Positions 1 through 8,012 of a DNA stretch of 20,107 nt are shown here, piece by piece. A program made the position numbers and the translations under genes. The stretch spans positions 1 to 20,107 of the forward strand of contig DQIO01000317.1 of the NCBI GenBank assembly GCA_020793555.1, written 5' to 3'. The stretch comes from Methanosarcinaceae archaeon (GTDB taxonomy: Archaea; Halobacteriota; Methanosarcinia; Methanosarcinales; Methanosarcinaceae). The number at the start of each line of letters is the position of its first letter. The first letter of the stretch is position 1. The notes beneath the pieces are model-generated. The model worked only from the letters and a program-made list of their open reading frames with translations, had not been told where the DNA came from and searched no databases.

Positions 1-52
1 GAGCGCTCGGCTCATAACCGAGCGATCACCGGTTCGAATCCGGTTAGGCCCA
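1..52 (+). tRNA. tRNA with CAT anticodon, 5'-truncated (elongator Met, or Ile2)
   Basis: The 3' two thirds of a tRNA are present; the 5' acceptor strand and D arm lie before the window. The anticodon stem CTCGG/CCGAG (6-10, 18-22) closes loop CTCATAA, giving anticodon CAT at 13-15. The T arm is ACCGG-TTCGAAT-CCGGT (28-44), followed by acceptor strand TAGGCCC and discriminator A at 52. No CCA is encoded. Initiator tRNAs carry three G:C pairs next to the anticodon loop; these are absent here, so elongator tRNA-Met is the likeliest identity. A tRNA-Ile2 whose C34 is modified to agmatidine cannot be excluded without the 5' half. A T-rich tract (53-61) follows and may end transcription. Confidence 0.93.
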
Positions 53-127
53 TTTTATTTTCATAATTTGAGAATCACGCACACATACATCTAATTTGCA
101 GTTATGCCCAAGAACACTGTGTAGAAT

Positions 128-137
128 ATTATATATG
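128..137 (+). promoter_or_regulatory. Putative TATA box of the 223-1065 gene
   Basis: The AT-rich core TTATATATG lies in an otherwise mixed stretch and resembles methanogen TATA boxes. A start site about 25 nt downstream would give a leader of roughly 60 nt before the ATG at 223. A weaker second AT core (ACTATACACA, near 158) is also possible. Confidence 0.4.
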
Positions 138-222
138 TGGGAAGTGCGCATGAAAGTACTATACACAATGTTCAATTAGTAATATTTACGTTAATTCATC
201 ATACATAAATTGGAGAAAATAA

Positions 223-1065
223 ATGAACCAGAAATTAATAGCCATCTTTTTAGCAGTCATCATGTTAATGTCACTACTGTCGCTTTTCTTTAGCGGTTCA
301 CCGCAGCAGTCTAGTACCGACACAGCCATCAATTATGATAATGCCCCGGGTTTTGATTCTATTCCGGGTGCTCATGTGAATCACAAGTTTGATTCGATCG
401 CGGATGGGTTGGACATAACACCAAAAGGCGCGACTTCAGCACAGTATCTCGATGTTACACGAATATCAGGCACCCCTCTTGAAGCATGGGCTGCCAATGC
501 GATCCAACCGAATTCCACGTATAATGCTAAACTTACAAAAGCATTTTTTGTAGATTATAGCAATGATGCATCATGGATGGAGCTGCATACGATCTCACCT
601 GAAATTATAGCATTTCAATATATGTTAAGTCCGACATCATATAACGGATACCAGCTATTGATCCGTGAGAATGGGATTTTCAATGCTATTGGAACTCCCC
701 TGATATTTGGTCCACAGGATAAAGTGGAAGATACTATAGATGTAATGTCAGGTTCTGCTGAAAAATCTGATGAATTTGATTATATATTGAGTTATGCAGA
801 TATGGATTCTGAGTTTCAGCGTGTGACATCAGATACATCTTTTGCAAGCCAGTATTACATTGATCTAAAGCAACTGGAAACCGGGGATTATTCAAGGACT
901 GCCATTTATCTTGATATCGTGAACAGTACATTTGAAAAGATGGGCCAATTTGAAGCGAACAGCACAGAACGCGGTGTGACATATGATATCACCACTGATG
1001 AAAATATCACAAAAATCGTTGTTACAGGCAATTTCTACATAATTTCAGGTGAACCTGTGGAGTGA
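223..1065 (+). CDS. Unrecognised exported or membrane-anchored protein (280 aa)
   Basis: I do not recognise this protein. Residues 5-23 form a hydrophobic helix after a single Lys (MNQKLIAIFLAVIML...), followed by a polar Ser/Gln/Thr stretch, which fits a Sec signal peptide or an N-terminal anchor; no lipobox Cys is present. The rest is acidic and rich in Asp, Ser and Thr with few Cys, as expected of an extracellular domain in a salt-tolerant methanogen. No catalytic motif stands out. The start is supported by GGAG at 212-215, 7 nt before the ATG. The gene stands alone between a tRNA and the ribosomal operon, and nothing in its neighbours suggests a job. A surface or cell-envelope role is only an inference from the leader. 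Confidence 0.8.
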   Translation: MNQKLIAIFLAVIMLMSLLSLFFSGSPQQSSTDTAINYDNAPGFDSIPGAHVNHKFDSIADGLDITPKGATSAQYLDVTRISGTPLEAWAANAIQPNSTYNAKLTKAFFVDYSNDASWMELHTISPEIIAFQYMLSPTSYNGYQLLIRENGIFNAIGTPLIFGPQDKVEDTIDVMSGSAEKSDEFDYILSYADMDSEFQRVTSDTSFASQYYIDLKQLETGDYSRTAIYLDIVNSTFEKMGQFEANSTERGVTYDITTDENITKIVVTGNFYIISGEPVE

Positions 1066-1166
1066 GATATCCATCTCACTTTCTATTTTTTAGTTCCATC
1101 TATTTGTTTACCTATCTACCTACGCATCTATTTTTATTGACCAACAAACCGATTTGCAAGCAGAAG

Positions 1167-1178
1167 CTTTATACATAA
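1167..1178 (+). promoter_or_regulatory. Putative TATA box of the L7Ae operon
   Basis: CTTTATACATAA follows a purine-rich AAGCAGAAG stretch that could serve as BRE. If used, the transcript would start near 1200 and carry a leader of about 275 nt before the rpl7ae start codon, unusually long for an archaeal ribosomal protein mRNA. A closer promoter cannot be excluded. Confidence 0.4.
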
Positions 1179-1199
1179 GTATGTTGTTGATTGTGCTCG

Positions 1200-1474
1200 A
1201 TTATGGTAGTTGTTTCAAGTAATTTACTTGATGCATCGGACCAGATTAAATACATTGATGTTTGAAGCTATAACGATCAATTTACTGATTTAGTAATTAG
1301 CCAAGTGTGCTTATAAGCACATATAGTTCATCACATTGTGGTGATCTATCCTAGGCGCATGAGAGTCATGCCATATTGGTATGCTCACAGGTGTCGTATG
1401 CCAAAAAACGAACATAAACAATGAATAATGAAAAACCTATGACGTATTGTCAAGGTTTCGAAGGAGAAAAAAAT
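1200..1474 (+). other. Long structured intergenic leader upstream of rpl7ae
   Basis: This stretch has no gene. It contains several short self-complementary elements: ATCAC/GTGAT around 1330-1345, CATGA/TCATG (1358-1370) extended by GG/CC, and ATGCC/GGTAT just after. Two TGATG words (1229-1233, 1256-1260) and a CTGA (1285-1288) resemble C and D box words of box C/D RNA, the ligand class of L7Ae, but no canonical D' box or closing stem is clear. Archaeal L7Ae is known to bind kink-turns in its own mRNA leader, so an autoregulatory leader is plausible. It is unproven here. Confidence 0.3.
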
Positions 1475-1831
1475 ATGGCAGCAAAATTTGAAGTTCCGGA
1501 TGAATTAGCAAACAAAGCACTTGAAGCAGTAGAGTTAGCAAGAGACACAGGAAAGATTAAGAAAGGCACAAACGAAGCAACAAAGGCTATTGAGCGAGGC
1601 ATTGCTAAACTCACAGTCATTGCAGAGGATGTCGAGCCTCCCGAAGTTGTTATGCATCTTCCTGCTCTTTGTGAAGAGAAAAATGCACCATACATATTTG
1701 TCAAACAGCAAAAAGAACTTGGTGCAGCATGTGGTATCGGTGTTGCATGTGCAGCTATTTCCATTACAGATGCTGGCAAGGGAAGCGAGCTTATCGATGA
1801 TGTTGCACAAAAAGTCAGCGCACTTAAATAA
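1475..1831 (+). CDS. rpl7ae: Ribosomal protein L7Ae (eL8), kink-turn RNA-binding protein
   Basis: This 118-residue protein is the full length expected for archaeal L7Ae. The family RNA-binding signature [12 protein letters not shown] is at residues 31-42, and the hydrophobic loop [11 protein letters not shown] and the LGAACGIG segment follow in their usual order. L7Ae is part of the large ribosomal subunit and also the core kink-turn binder of box C/D and H/ACA sRNPs and archaeal RNase P. The ATG at 1475 is preferred over an in-frame ATG at 1421 because AAGGAG (1461-1466) lies 8 nt before it and homologues begin at MA-x-F-V. It is first in an operon with rps28e, rpl24e and ndk. Its long upstream leader may mediate autoregulation. 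Confidence 0.96.
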   Translation: MAAKFEVPDELANKALEAVELARDTGKIKKGTNEATKAIERGIAKLTVIAEDVEPPEVVMHLPALCEEKNAPYIFVKQQKELGAACGIGVACAAISITDAGKGSELIDDVAQKVSALK

Positions 1832-1855
1832 TTAAGATAACCAGGAGGATATCTT

Positions 1856-2068
1856 ATGGCAGACGATGATGGTTTTGCAGCAGAGGTCATTGAAGTGACC
1901 GGAAATACTGGTATGCATGGTGAAGCAAGCCAGATCCAGTGCCGTGTATTGGAAGGTCGGGACAAGGGACGTATAATCACACGTAATTGTGTTGGCCCTG
2001 TTCGACTTGGTGACATCTTCATGTTGATGGAAACATCAAGAGAAGCTAAGAAACTTACTACACGGTGA
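1856..2068 (+). CDS. rps28e: Ribosomal protein S28e (eS28)
   Basis: A 70-residue protein matching archaeal S28e in length and order of motifs: [17 protein letters not shown] near the N-terminus, then [16 protein letters not shown], and [14 protein letters not shown] near the C-terminus, which is the family's conserved end. It is a small OB-fold protein of the 30S subunit near the mRNA exit region. A strong AGGAGG (1843-1848) sits 7 nt before the ATG. The gene lies 24 nt after rpl7ae, and its stop codon is only a few bases before the start of rpl24e. This order is common in archaea. Confidence 0.96.
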   Translation: MADDDGFAAEVIEVTGNTGMHGEASQIQCRVLEGRDKGRIITRNCVGPVRLGDIFMLMETSREAKKLTTR

Positions 2069-2073
2069 TTGCG

Positions 2074-2262
2074 ATGGAACAGAGAAAATGCTCTTTCTGT
2101 GGAGATATGTTTGAACCGGGAACCGGTATGTTGTATGCGAAGAGAGACGGAACTCAATATTACTTCTGCTCTTCAAAATGCAAGAACAATTTCAAGCTTG
2201 GCAGACTTCCAAGACGTACCGTTTGGACAGAAGACGGTCGAATCGCCCTTAAGAAAACATAA
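2074..2262 (+). CDS. rpl24e: Ribosomal protein L24e (eL24), zinc ribbon
   Basis: This 62-residue protein carries the L24e zinc ribbon: CSFC at residues 6-9 and CSSKC at 32-36, separated by [18 protein letters not shown], which is the family core. It is a 50S subunit protein. I prefer the ATG at 2074 to the in-frame GTG at 2065: homologues begin just before the first CxxC, and GGTGAT (2064-2069), complementary to the archaeal 16S rRNA 3' end, lies 4 nt upstream. The putative ribosome binding site overlaps the rps28e stop codon, suggesting translational coupling. ndk follows 14 nt downstream. Confidence 0.95.
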   Translation: MEQRKCSFCGDMFEPGTGMLYAKRDGTQYYFCSSKCKNNFKLGRLPRRTVWTEDGRIALKKT

Positions 2263-2276
2263 ATCAGGTGTTTTTG

Positions 2277-2726
2277 ATGGAACGAACTTACGTAATGGTC
2301 AAACCGGACGGAGTCCAGCGCGGACTTGTCGGTGAGGTCATATCCAGGATCGAGAAGCGGGGACTTAAGATCTCCGCTCTGAGAATGAATGTGATGAGTG
2401 AAGATGCTGCAAAAGAGCACTACAAGGAACACGTTGAACGACCGTTCTTTGGTTCACTGATCGAATATGTCGTATCCGGCCCATCTGTTTCGATAATTGT
2501 TGAAGGCAAAGATGCGGTACCGATCATGCGAACCATAAACGGTGCTACAAATCCGGTTGAAGCTCTTCCGGGAACTATCCGTGGCGATTTCGCAATCGAG
2601 ACCGGAAGGAATGTGGTTCACGCATCCGATTCAGTGGAATCTGCAGAAAGGGAAATTGGAATACATTTTAATGACTCTGAAGTTTGTGGATATTCAAGGA
2701 TCGATGAAACGTGGCTTTATGAATAG
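2277..2726 (+). CDS. ndk: Nucleoside diphosphate kinase
   Basis: A 149-residue NDP kinase, the normal family length. It transfers the gamma phosphate of ATP to NDPs through a phosphohistidine. The N-terminal [16 protein letters not shown] and the active-site segment NVVHASDS are present, with the catalytic His at residue 115; ERPFF and LPGTIRGDF are also conserved. The ATG at 2277 is chosen over an in-frame GTG at 2268 because AGGTG (2266-2270) lies 6 nt before it and homologues start at MERT. It is the last gene of the rpl7ae-rps28e-rpl24e-ndk operon, a frequent archaeal arrangement. An inverted repeat follows at 2773-2805. Confidence 0.97.
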   Translation: MERTYVMVKPDGVQRGLVGEVISRIEKRGLKISALRMNVMSEDAAKEHYKEHVERPFFGSLIEYVVSGPSVSIIVEGKDAVPIMRTINGATNPVEALPGTIRGDFAIETGRNVVHASDSVESAEREIGIHFNDSEVCGYSRIDETWLYE

Positions 2727-2772
2727 ATCACTATCAGTGTGGCATAGAGCTACAAATATTTTATCTTGCCGT

Positions 2773-2805
2773 GTTCGTTCAAATATCATTATTTTTTGAT
2801 CGAAC
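2773..2805 (+). terminator. Inverted repeat between ndk and infB, probable terminator
   Basis: GTTCGTTCAAA (2773-2783) pairs with TTTGATCGAAC (2795-2805) with one mismatch in 11. The loop is AT-rich and the 3' arm is preceded by a T run (2792-2797). It separates the ndk operon from the infB promoter and may end the first transcript. Confidence 0.5.
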
Positions 2806-2869
2806 ATAGCAGCCACTGCAAATTGATATTTTATTCGATTTAAACATATTTTTACACTTTAGTCGGTAC

Positions 2870-2879
2870 TTATATAATG
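2870..2879 (+). promoter_or_regulatory. Putative TATA box of infB
   Basis: TTATATAATG, preceded by CGGTAC, lies about 55 nt before the infB start. A start site near 2900 leaves a short leader containing the ribosome binding site. Confidence 0.5.
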
Positions 2880-2928
2880 TATTTTAAACACTATTGTAAT
2901 GGGTATCTATTAAAGGGAGTTTGTATCT

Positions 2929-4704
2929 ATGGCTGAAAATAACAATTTACGCACACCAATTGTTTGTGTTATGGGGCATGTAGATCATGGAAAGACTACA
3001 CTACTTGACAACATACGAGGTAGTGCAGTTGCCGACGGTGAAGCCGGTGCAATTACCCAGCATATTGGTGCTACAGAAGTTCCAATAGACGTTATCGCCA
3101 CCAAATGTGGCGATCCCGGTCTGGTGAATAAATTTATTGTACCTGGCCTTTTGTTCATTGATACGCCCGGACATCATGCTTTTACTTCACTGCGAAGCCG
3201 TGGGGGAGCACTTGCTGATCTTGCCATTGTTATTGTTGACATTAACGAAGGGTTCAAACCACAGACGATCGAGAGTCTTGAAATATTAAAGAGATTTAAG
3301 ACGCCGTTTGTTGTCGTTGCGAATAAAATTGACAGGATACACGGCTGGAATCCACAAAAGAACATGCCGTTTTTGGCCACATACAACAAACAAAGTGAGC
3401 ATGTAAGAAATTCACTTGATAATAAGCTATATGAGATCGTTGGTGAACTCTACAATAAAGGTTTCAATTCAGATCGCTATGACAGAGTGACAGATTTCCA
3501 AAAAACGATTGGTGTGATCCCGATCAGTGCTGTGACTGGCGAAGGTTCACCTGATATCCTGATGGTTCTTTTGGGACTTGCACAGAAGTTCCTAGACTCG
3601 AACCTGCATTATGATGCTGAAGGTCCGGGTGTCGGCACGGTTTTGGAAGTCAAAGAAGAACGCGGACTTGGGATGACTATGGATATCATCCTTTATGACG
3701 GGACAATGAAAAAAGGCAACAAGATCGTTGTTGGAAGTCTTGGTGAGCCGATCCAGACAAAGATCAAGGCTTTGCTGAAACCGCAGCCCCTTTCTGAGAT
3801 ACATGCCGAAGAGAAATTCAAGCAGGTAAGTAAGGTCACTGCTGCAATCGGTGTAAAGATATCGGCACCAAATCTCGACAATGCACTTGCAGGCGCGCCT
3901 GTGAGGGTTGTAACTCCTGATACGGTTGAAGATATTGTGCAGAAGATACGGGAAGAGATCGAAGAGGTCCGTATTCATACCGATGCCAATGGCATCATGA
4001 TCAAAGCAGATACTATCGGTTCACTTGAAGCACTTGTCAATGAACTCCAAAAAGAAGACATCACAATTCGCAAAGCGGATATTGGAGATATATCACACCG
4101 TGATATTATTGAAGTATCAGCAATTGAAGACCCGTTAAATTCAGTGATAATTGGATTTAATGTGGGTATTCTTCCTGATGCAAAAGAAAAAATGCAGACT
4201 TCCGGCATCAAACTTTTCATGAGTGATGTGATCTACACATTGATCGATGATTATAAGGATTGGGTAAAGGAAAAGAAGGAAGAATCTGAAAAGAGCATTT
4301 CCGAGATGATCATTAAGGCAGGCCAGTTCAGGATAATGCCTGATTGCACGTTCCGACAAAGCAAACCTGCTGTGGTCGGCGTGAAAATTGCAAGCGGAAT
4401 TGTCAAGACGAATGTTGATGTTACAACAGAAGATGGCACAGTCATAGGTAAGATAAAGGGGCTGCAGTCGAGTGGCGAGAACATAGGTGTTGCCCGCATT
4501 GGCATGGAAGTTGCCATGTCTATTGATGGTCCGACAGTTGGCAGGCAGATCAAAGAGGGTGACCTTTTGCATGTGAATATTCCAGAGAGGCATGCAAAGA
4601 TCCTTGAGCACGAATTGTATGATTCACTGAAAAGCGATGAGATCGAGGCGCTGGAGGCATTCCTGGCAATTAAGCGCAGGGATAATCCATTCTGGGCGAA
4701 ATGA
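2929..4704 (+). CDS. infB: Translation initiation factor aIF5B (IF2 family GTPase)
   Basis: A 591-residue GTPase that promotes ribosomal subunit joining and initiator tRNA placement. G1 is GHVDHGKT (16-23), the switch I Thr lies in AGAITQHIGAT (39-49), G3 is DTPGH (78-82), G4 is NKID (132-135), and an ISAVTGEG segment gives G5. The GTPase domain is followed by the beta-barrel domain II, the alpha/beta/alpha domain III with KADTIGSLEAL, and a C-terminal domain ending in a helix. The length matches archaeal aIF5B, which lacks the long N-terminal extension of eukaryotes, and no intein interrupts the P-loop. GGGAG (about 2915-2919) precedes the ATG by roughly 9 nt. The gene appears monocistronic, with its own TATA box and a 200-nt gap on each side. 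Confidence 0.97.
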   Translation: MAENNNLRTPIVCVMGHVDHGKTTLLDNIRGSAVADGEAGAITQHIGATEVPIDVIATKCGDPGLVNKFIVPGLLFIDTPGHHAFTSLRSRGGALADLAIVIVDINEGFKPQTIESLEILKRFKTPFVVVANKIDRIHGWNPQKNMPFLATYNKQSEHVRNSLDNKLYEIVGELYNKGFNSDRYDRVTDFQKTIGVIPISAVTGEGSPDILMVLLGLAQKFLDSNLHYDAEGPGVGTVLEVKEERGLGMTMDIILYDGTMKKGNKIVVGSLGEPIQTKIKALLKPQPLSEIHAEEKFKQVSKVTAAIGVKISAPNLDNALAGAPVRVVTPDTVEDIVQKIREEIEEVRIHTDANGIMIKADTIGSLEALVNELQKEDITIRKADIGDISHRDIIEVSAIEDPLNSVIIGFNVGILPDAKEKMQTSGIKLFMSDVIYTLIDDYKDWVKEKKEESEKSISEMIIKAGQFRIMPDCTFRQSKPAVVGVKIASGIVKTNVDVTTEDGTVIGKIKGLQSSGENIGVARIGMEVAMSIDGPTVGRQIKEGDLLHVNIPERHAKILEHELYDSLKSDEIEALEAFLAIKRRDNPFWAK

Positions 4705-4803
4705 TTATAACATATATTCTTGTTAAGGATATACTCACAACTATGCAGTACACTAATATACTACAATTGCAATTAGAATTGCACTTGAATTGAATTTGAG
4801 TCT

Positions 4804-4839
4804 AAACTTAAATTTAAACTTAAACTTAAATTCAAACTT
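4804..4839 (+). repeat. Six hexamer units, AAACTT-type, upstream of rps6e
   Basis: Six consecutive hexamers occur: AAACTT, AAATTT, AAACTT, AAACTT, AAATTC, AAACTT. The array ends about 15 bp before the putative TATA box of rps6e. A related array in the opposite orientation (AAGTTT, three copies) lies at 8013-8030 before rpoF. It could be AT-rich low-complexity DNA prone to slippage, or a bent or chromatin-excluded promoter element. Confidence 0.8.
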
Positions 4840-4853
4840 ACGATCATTAATTA

Positions 4854-4863
4854 CGATATATAA
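4854..4863 (+). promoter_or_regulatory. Putative TATA box of rps6e
   Basis: CGATATATAA lies about 45 nt before the rps6e ATG and directly downstream of the hexamer array. The spacing leaves room for a start near 4885 and the GGAGG at 4894-4898. Confidence 0.5.
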
Positions 4864-4907
4864 CACACAACAAAGAAACATTGAGCGATAATTGGAGGAA
4901 AAAGTAA

Positions 4908-5324
4908 ATGGCAGATTTTAAGATTGTGGTTTCAGATCCAAAGACCAAAACATACCAGTTTGATGTGACCGGTTCTGAGGCTAATCAGTATATAGGTAAA
5001 TCTATTGGGCAGACTGTAGATGGTGCAACAGTAGGTTTGGCAGGATACACTTTGAAGATCACCGGTGGAAGTGACAAAGGCGGTATTGTTATGCGGGGTG
5101 ACCTTCCTGGTCCAAAAAGGCAGAAAGTCCTTGTAACATCAGGTATCGGTTCAAAACCAAAGACAAATGGTACTCGCCGTCGAAAGAGCATGCGCGGAAG
5201 GGAGGTATCTTCAGATACATCCCAGATCAACACTAAAGTTGTTGAGTATGGTGGGAAGGACATTGAAACACTTCTTGGCGGCGAGGCGAAAGCCGAAGGT
5301 GCTGAGGAAACATCGGAAGAATAA
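4908..5324 (+). CDS. rps6e: Ribosomal protein S6e (eS6)
   Basis: A 138-residue protein with the S6e pattern: an N-terminal FKIVVSDPKTKTYQ strand, the central GYTLKITGGSDKGG and MRGDLPG segments, then a basic stretch GTRRRKSMRGREVS, where the family binds rRNA. An acidic Glu/Ala-rich tail (about 124-138) follows, usual in archaeal copies. It belongs to the 30S subunit. GGAGG at 4894-4898 sits 9 nt before the ATG. A hairpin with a T run follows the stop, so the gene is likely monocistronic. Confidence 0.95.
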   Translation: MADFKIVVSDPKTKTYQFDVTGSEANQYIGKSIGQTVDGATVGLAGYTLKITGGSDKGGIVMRGDLPGPKRQKVLVTSGIGSKPKTNGTRRRKSMRGREVSSDTSQINTKVVEYGGKDIETLLGGEAKAEGAEETSEE

Positions 5325-5334
5325 GTTGCAACAG

Positions 5335-5373
5335 AAGAGTGATCTTACATCACTCTTTGCACATTGTTTTTTT
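5335..5373 (+). terminator. Intrinsic-type terminator after rps6e
   Basis: AAGAGTGAT (5335-5343) pairs perfectly with ATCACTCTT (5349-5357) around a 5-nt loop. A run of seven T follows at 5367-5373. In archaea the T run alone can suffice; the hairpin makes this the clearest termination signal in the window. Confidence 0.7.
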
Positions 5374-5457
5374 GGTGATCTCAAATTGTACTAACGTGCA
5401 GTATGTGATAGTTATCTACGATTTTGAACTTATTTGTTAGAATTAGTGAGGACTCAC

Positions 5458-6060
5458 ATGCGTGAATTTTTGATTATTGGCCACAAGGCGCTGACATCAG
5501 GCAAATTTTCATTGAATGATATGCCGGGTGCGGCAGGACGCATGGATATCCTTTGCAGATGTACAAGTGCTGCACTTTTCCTGTCACATGATATGAGACG
5601 GGATGTGCAGGTATATTTGTTATTGCTTGGCGAACCGGACCCACAGAAGATCGTACGTTTTGATGGTGAAACTTTACGATACCTAAATCCTGATGAGAGG
5701 AGCAGTGGTTCCCTTATCAAAAAAGCGCTTGAGAAGGATGTCGGGGATATGGAAGTAAAATCAACACCGGGTGTCTGGGTGCGACGTGGCGGGCTTGATA
5801 CGCTGCTTGATGATTTCGTAGGGAAGGGGTGCAAGATCGTGTATCTTCGAGAGGACGGGGAAGATATCAGGAATGTTGTCGATTCTTTAGATGATGCCGT
5901 ATTCATTATGGGCGACCATAATGGAGTTACTGAGGAAGAAGAGAAACTTATAATGAGTGCCGGTGCAACGGTGGTCAATGTCGGACCGCTATCCCTTCAT
6001 TCAGAGCATTGTGTTACGCTTATCAATAATGAATTGGACCGGACAATTACCGGTGAGTGA
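5458..6060 (+). CDS. trmY: tRNA (pseudouridine-54 N1)-methyltransferase
   Basis: This 200-residue SPOUT-class enzyme (former DUF358) methylates N1 of pseudouridine 54 in the tRNA T loop, giving m1-psi in place of ribothymidine. The N-terminal MREFLIIGHKALTSGKFSLND and the following MPGAAGRMDILCRC segment are typical of TrmY. FIMGDHNGVTEEEE (149-162) and VNVGPLSLHSEHC (173-185) form the trefoil-knot SAM site near the C-terminus. The ATG at 5458 is chosen over a TTG or other codon at 5434 because homologues begin at MREF. pus10, which makes the pseudouridine substrate, begins 34 nt downstream, so the two genes form a functional pair for one nucleotide. SAM is the expected methyl donor. Confidence 0.95.
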   Translation: MREFLIIGHKALTSGKFSLNDMPGAAGRMDILCRCTSAALFLSHDMRRDVQVYLLLLGEPDPQKIVRFDGETLRYLNPDERSSGSLIKKALEKDVGDMEVKSTPGVWVRRGGLDTLLDDFVGKGCKIVYLREDGEDIRNVVDSLDDAVFIMGDHNGVTEEEEKLIMSAGATVVNVGPLSLHSEHCVTLINNELDRTITGE

Positions 6061-6094
6061 TTATTAGTTATTTATAAATCATAAAAGTGGTTAA

Positions 6095-7387
6095 ATGAAC
6101 ATACTTGAAACTGCAAAGAAAGTAATCCATGAAGGACCCATATGCGATCACTGTATGGGTCGTCAATTCGCAAAATTGTCCACAGGTCTTACCAACGATG
6201 AGCGAGGACGTGCCATAAAACTGGCTCTTGCTATGGAAGGTGACCGTGTATCAAAGGACGATTCGGATGAAACGATTTTGACAGAACTCTTTCCAAGCAG
6301 CCGTTATGCAAGAATGTGTTCCGGCAAAGATGAGAGGGATGAAGAGTGCTGGGTATGTCTTGGTCTTTTTGATAATCTTGATGTATGGGCCGATCGTGCG
6401 GCAGCCGCGCTTGAGGGTTTTGAATATTCCACGTTTCTTGTGGGAACCAAGATGAGTGGGCTTTTGAGTGAAAATGAAGAAATCCTGTGGACTGAATCGG
6501 GAGCGACCCATGCCGAGCAGTTCAAATCGGAGCTGAACCGTGAAGTTGGTAAACTGATTGCTGCAAAGGTGGAAAAGGAAGTTGAATTCAAGCAGCCTGA
6601 GATTTTGGTAACACTTAATCTTGCAAAAGAGGATGTTTCGCTTCAGGTGAGGTCGGTCTATATTCAGGGAAGATATCGCAAACTTGTTCGGGGAATACCA
6701 CAGACAAGGTGGCCATGCCGCAAATGTAAGGGCAGAGGTTGTGAGGAATGCAATAACACAGGTAAGCAGTATCCCGAGTCTGTGGATGAACTGGTGAGTG
6801 AGCCTCTCATAAAGGCAGCACAAAGTGCCGATACAAAGTTCCATGGTGCCGGCCGTGAGGATATCGATGCTCTGATGCTTGGTAACGGAAGGCCGTTTGT
6901 TATCGAGGCTGTGCGGCCCATACGGCGTACTATTGATCTTGATAAACTCACAAAAGCCATAAATGACGGTGCGGCAGGAAAAGTTGAAGTTGATGGTCTG
7001 AATATTGTTCAGCGTGATGTTGTTGAGACATTGAAGACTTCGAAGGCGGATAAGGTTTATAACCTTAAAGTTACATTCAAAGAGTCGATTTCAGAAGAAA
7101 AACTTAGGTCTGCAATTGATACTCTCACTGGAGCACAGATAAACCAGCGAACTCCTCAGCGTGTTGTACACAGACGGGCTGATCTGGTTCGAAAAAGGCG
7201 TGTTCATAATATGGAACTTGTGGAGTTTACAGATGAGTTCGCTATGATCACGGTACATTGTGAAGGTGGGCTTTATGTTAAGGAACTTGTGTTCGGTGAC
7301 GATAAAAGGACAGTACCAAATCTTACGGAATTGATTGGCACTCAGGCAGTAGTGACTGAACTTGATGTCATAAAGGTCGATATTTAA
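6095..7387 (+). CDS. pus10: tRNA pseudouridine synthase Pus10 (psi54/psi55)
   Basis: A 430-residue archaeal Pus10, which makes pseudouridine 55 and, in many archaea, 54 of tRNA. The N-terminal THUMP-containing accessory domain has zinc ligands CDHC (17-20) and CWVC (85-88). A second cysteine cluster, CRKCKGRGCEEC (208-219), lies at the junction with the catalytic domain. The catalytic motif is GREDIDALMLG (254-264 region), holding the essential Asp; GRPFVIEAVRP follows, and NQRTPQRVVHRRADLVRKR comes near the end. The gene follows trmY by 34 nt, matching its role of making the substrate for TrmY. No strong Shine-Dalgarno is seen before the ATG. Length is within the family's normal range. Confidence 0.95.
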   Translation: MNILETAKKVIHEGPICDHCMGRQFAKLSTGLTNDERGRAIKLALAMEGDRVSKDDSDETILTELFPSSRYARMCSGKDERDEECWVCLGLFDNLDVWADRAAAALEGFEYSTFLVGTKMSGLLSENEEILWTESGATHAEQFKSELNREVGKLIAAKVEKEVEFKQPEILVTLNLAKEDVSLQVRSVYIQGRYRKLVRGIPQTRWPCRKCKGRGCEECNNTGKQYPESVDELVSEPLIKAAQSADTKFHGAGREDIDALMLGNGRPFVIEAVRPIRRTIDLDKLTKAINDGAAGKVEVDGLNIVQRDVVETLKTSKADKVYNLKVTFKESISEEKLRSAIDTLTGAQINQRTPQRVVHRRADLVRKRRVHNMELVEFTDEFAMITVHCEGGLYVKELVFGDDKRTVPNLTELIGTQAVVTELDVIKVDI

Positions 7388-7463
7388 ATATCAGGCCAAT
7401 TCAAAGATAATAATGATAATAAAATTCAATTACATTTATTAAAATTATAATACATTAATTAAA

Positions 7464-7477
7464 TTAAGTTAACTTAA
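7464..7477. promoter_or_regulatory. 14-bp perfect palindrome upstream of rpl21e
   Basis: TTAAGTTAACTTAA is fully self-complementary and lies between an AT-rich TATA candidate (around 7441-7452) and the GGAGG of rpl21e at 7491-7495. That is close to where transcription would start, so it could be an operator. In such AT-rich DNA, chance is a real alternative. Confidence 0.35.
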
Positions 7478-7502
7478 CTATTTACAACATGGAGGAAAAA
7501 TT

Positions 7503-7799
7503 ATGCCAACATCACACGGTGAAAGAGCCTGCACACGATATAAATTGAAGAAACCATCACGCGAAAGGGGAATATCTCCGGTTAGCAAAGCAATTCAGGA
7601 ATTTACGGAAGGACAGATGGTGCACGTAGATATTGATCCAAGTGTACAGAAAGGTATGCCAAACCCGAAATTTCAGGGTAAGACTGGAAAGGTTATCAAA
7701 CAGCGTGGACGAGCATATATTTTGCATGTAAGTGATGGAAATGCAACAAAGGAAATAATTGCATTGCCACAGCATCTTAAACCACAAAAATATAACTAA
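7503..7799 (+). CDS. rpl21e: Ribosomal protein L21e (eL21)
   Basis: A 98-residue archaeal L21e of normal size. The basic N-terminus includes [24 protein letters not shown], followed by [23 protein letters not shown], the SH3-like core that is the family's best conserved segment, and the end LPQHLKPQ. It binds 23S/5S rRNA in the large subunit. GGAGG at 7491-7495 is 7 nt before the ATG. It begins the conserved archaeal cluster rpl21e-rpoF-DUF655-ksgA-hemK2, although a 248-nt gap divides it from rpoF here. Confidence 0.96.
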   Translation: MPTSHGERACTRYKLKKPSRERGISPVSKAIQEFTEGQMVHVDIDPSVQKGMPNPKFQGKTGKVIKQRGRAYILHVSDGNATKEIIALPQHLKPQKYN

Positions 7800-8012
7800 G
7801 CAGCCAAATTCGATTACTGGTTTAAGTGGTAACGAATATCTACAGTATATTTCATGATTGAGGATTTTGAAATTGTCCTCTTTAAAAAATATAGATAGAT
7901 ATATCTATTTGATTGATTATTGGTGAATGTATCTCCATGATTCGATCGATAGAAATTTTCTATAGAAATTCCCGATAGATACTATTTATCATTTAATCTA
8001 TTAACAATATTC
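7800..8012 (+). other. AT-rich spacer with inverted repeats between rpl21e and rpoF
   Basis: No gene is visible. GAGGA/TCCTC around 7859-7880 followed by TTTAAAAAA may terminate rpl21e. ATAGATATATCTAT (7895-7908) is a perfect 14-bp palindrome. ATAGAAA-T-TTTCTAT lies around 7950-7964, and TAGAAATT is then repeated. Nothing here is identifiable as a known RNA. Confidence 0.5.

Noticed and set aside
1421..1474. Longer L7Ae starting at ATG 1421
   Set aside because: The extra 18 residues are not part of the family and the good Shine-Dalgarno belongs to ATG 1475.
1450..2157. 235-codon open frame on the minus strand opposite rpl7ae and rps28e
   Set aside because: It is antisense to two certain ribosomal protein genes, is rich in Ser and Pro as shadow frames are, and has no ribosome binding site or recognisable motif.
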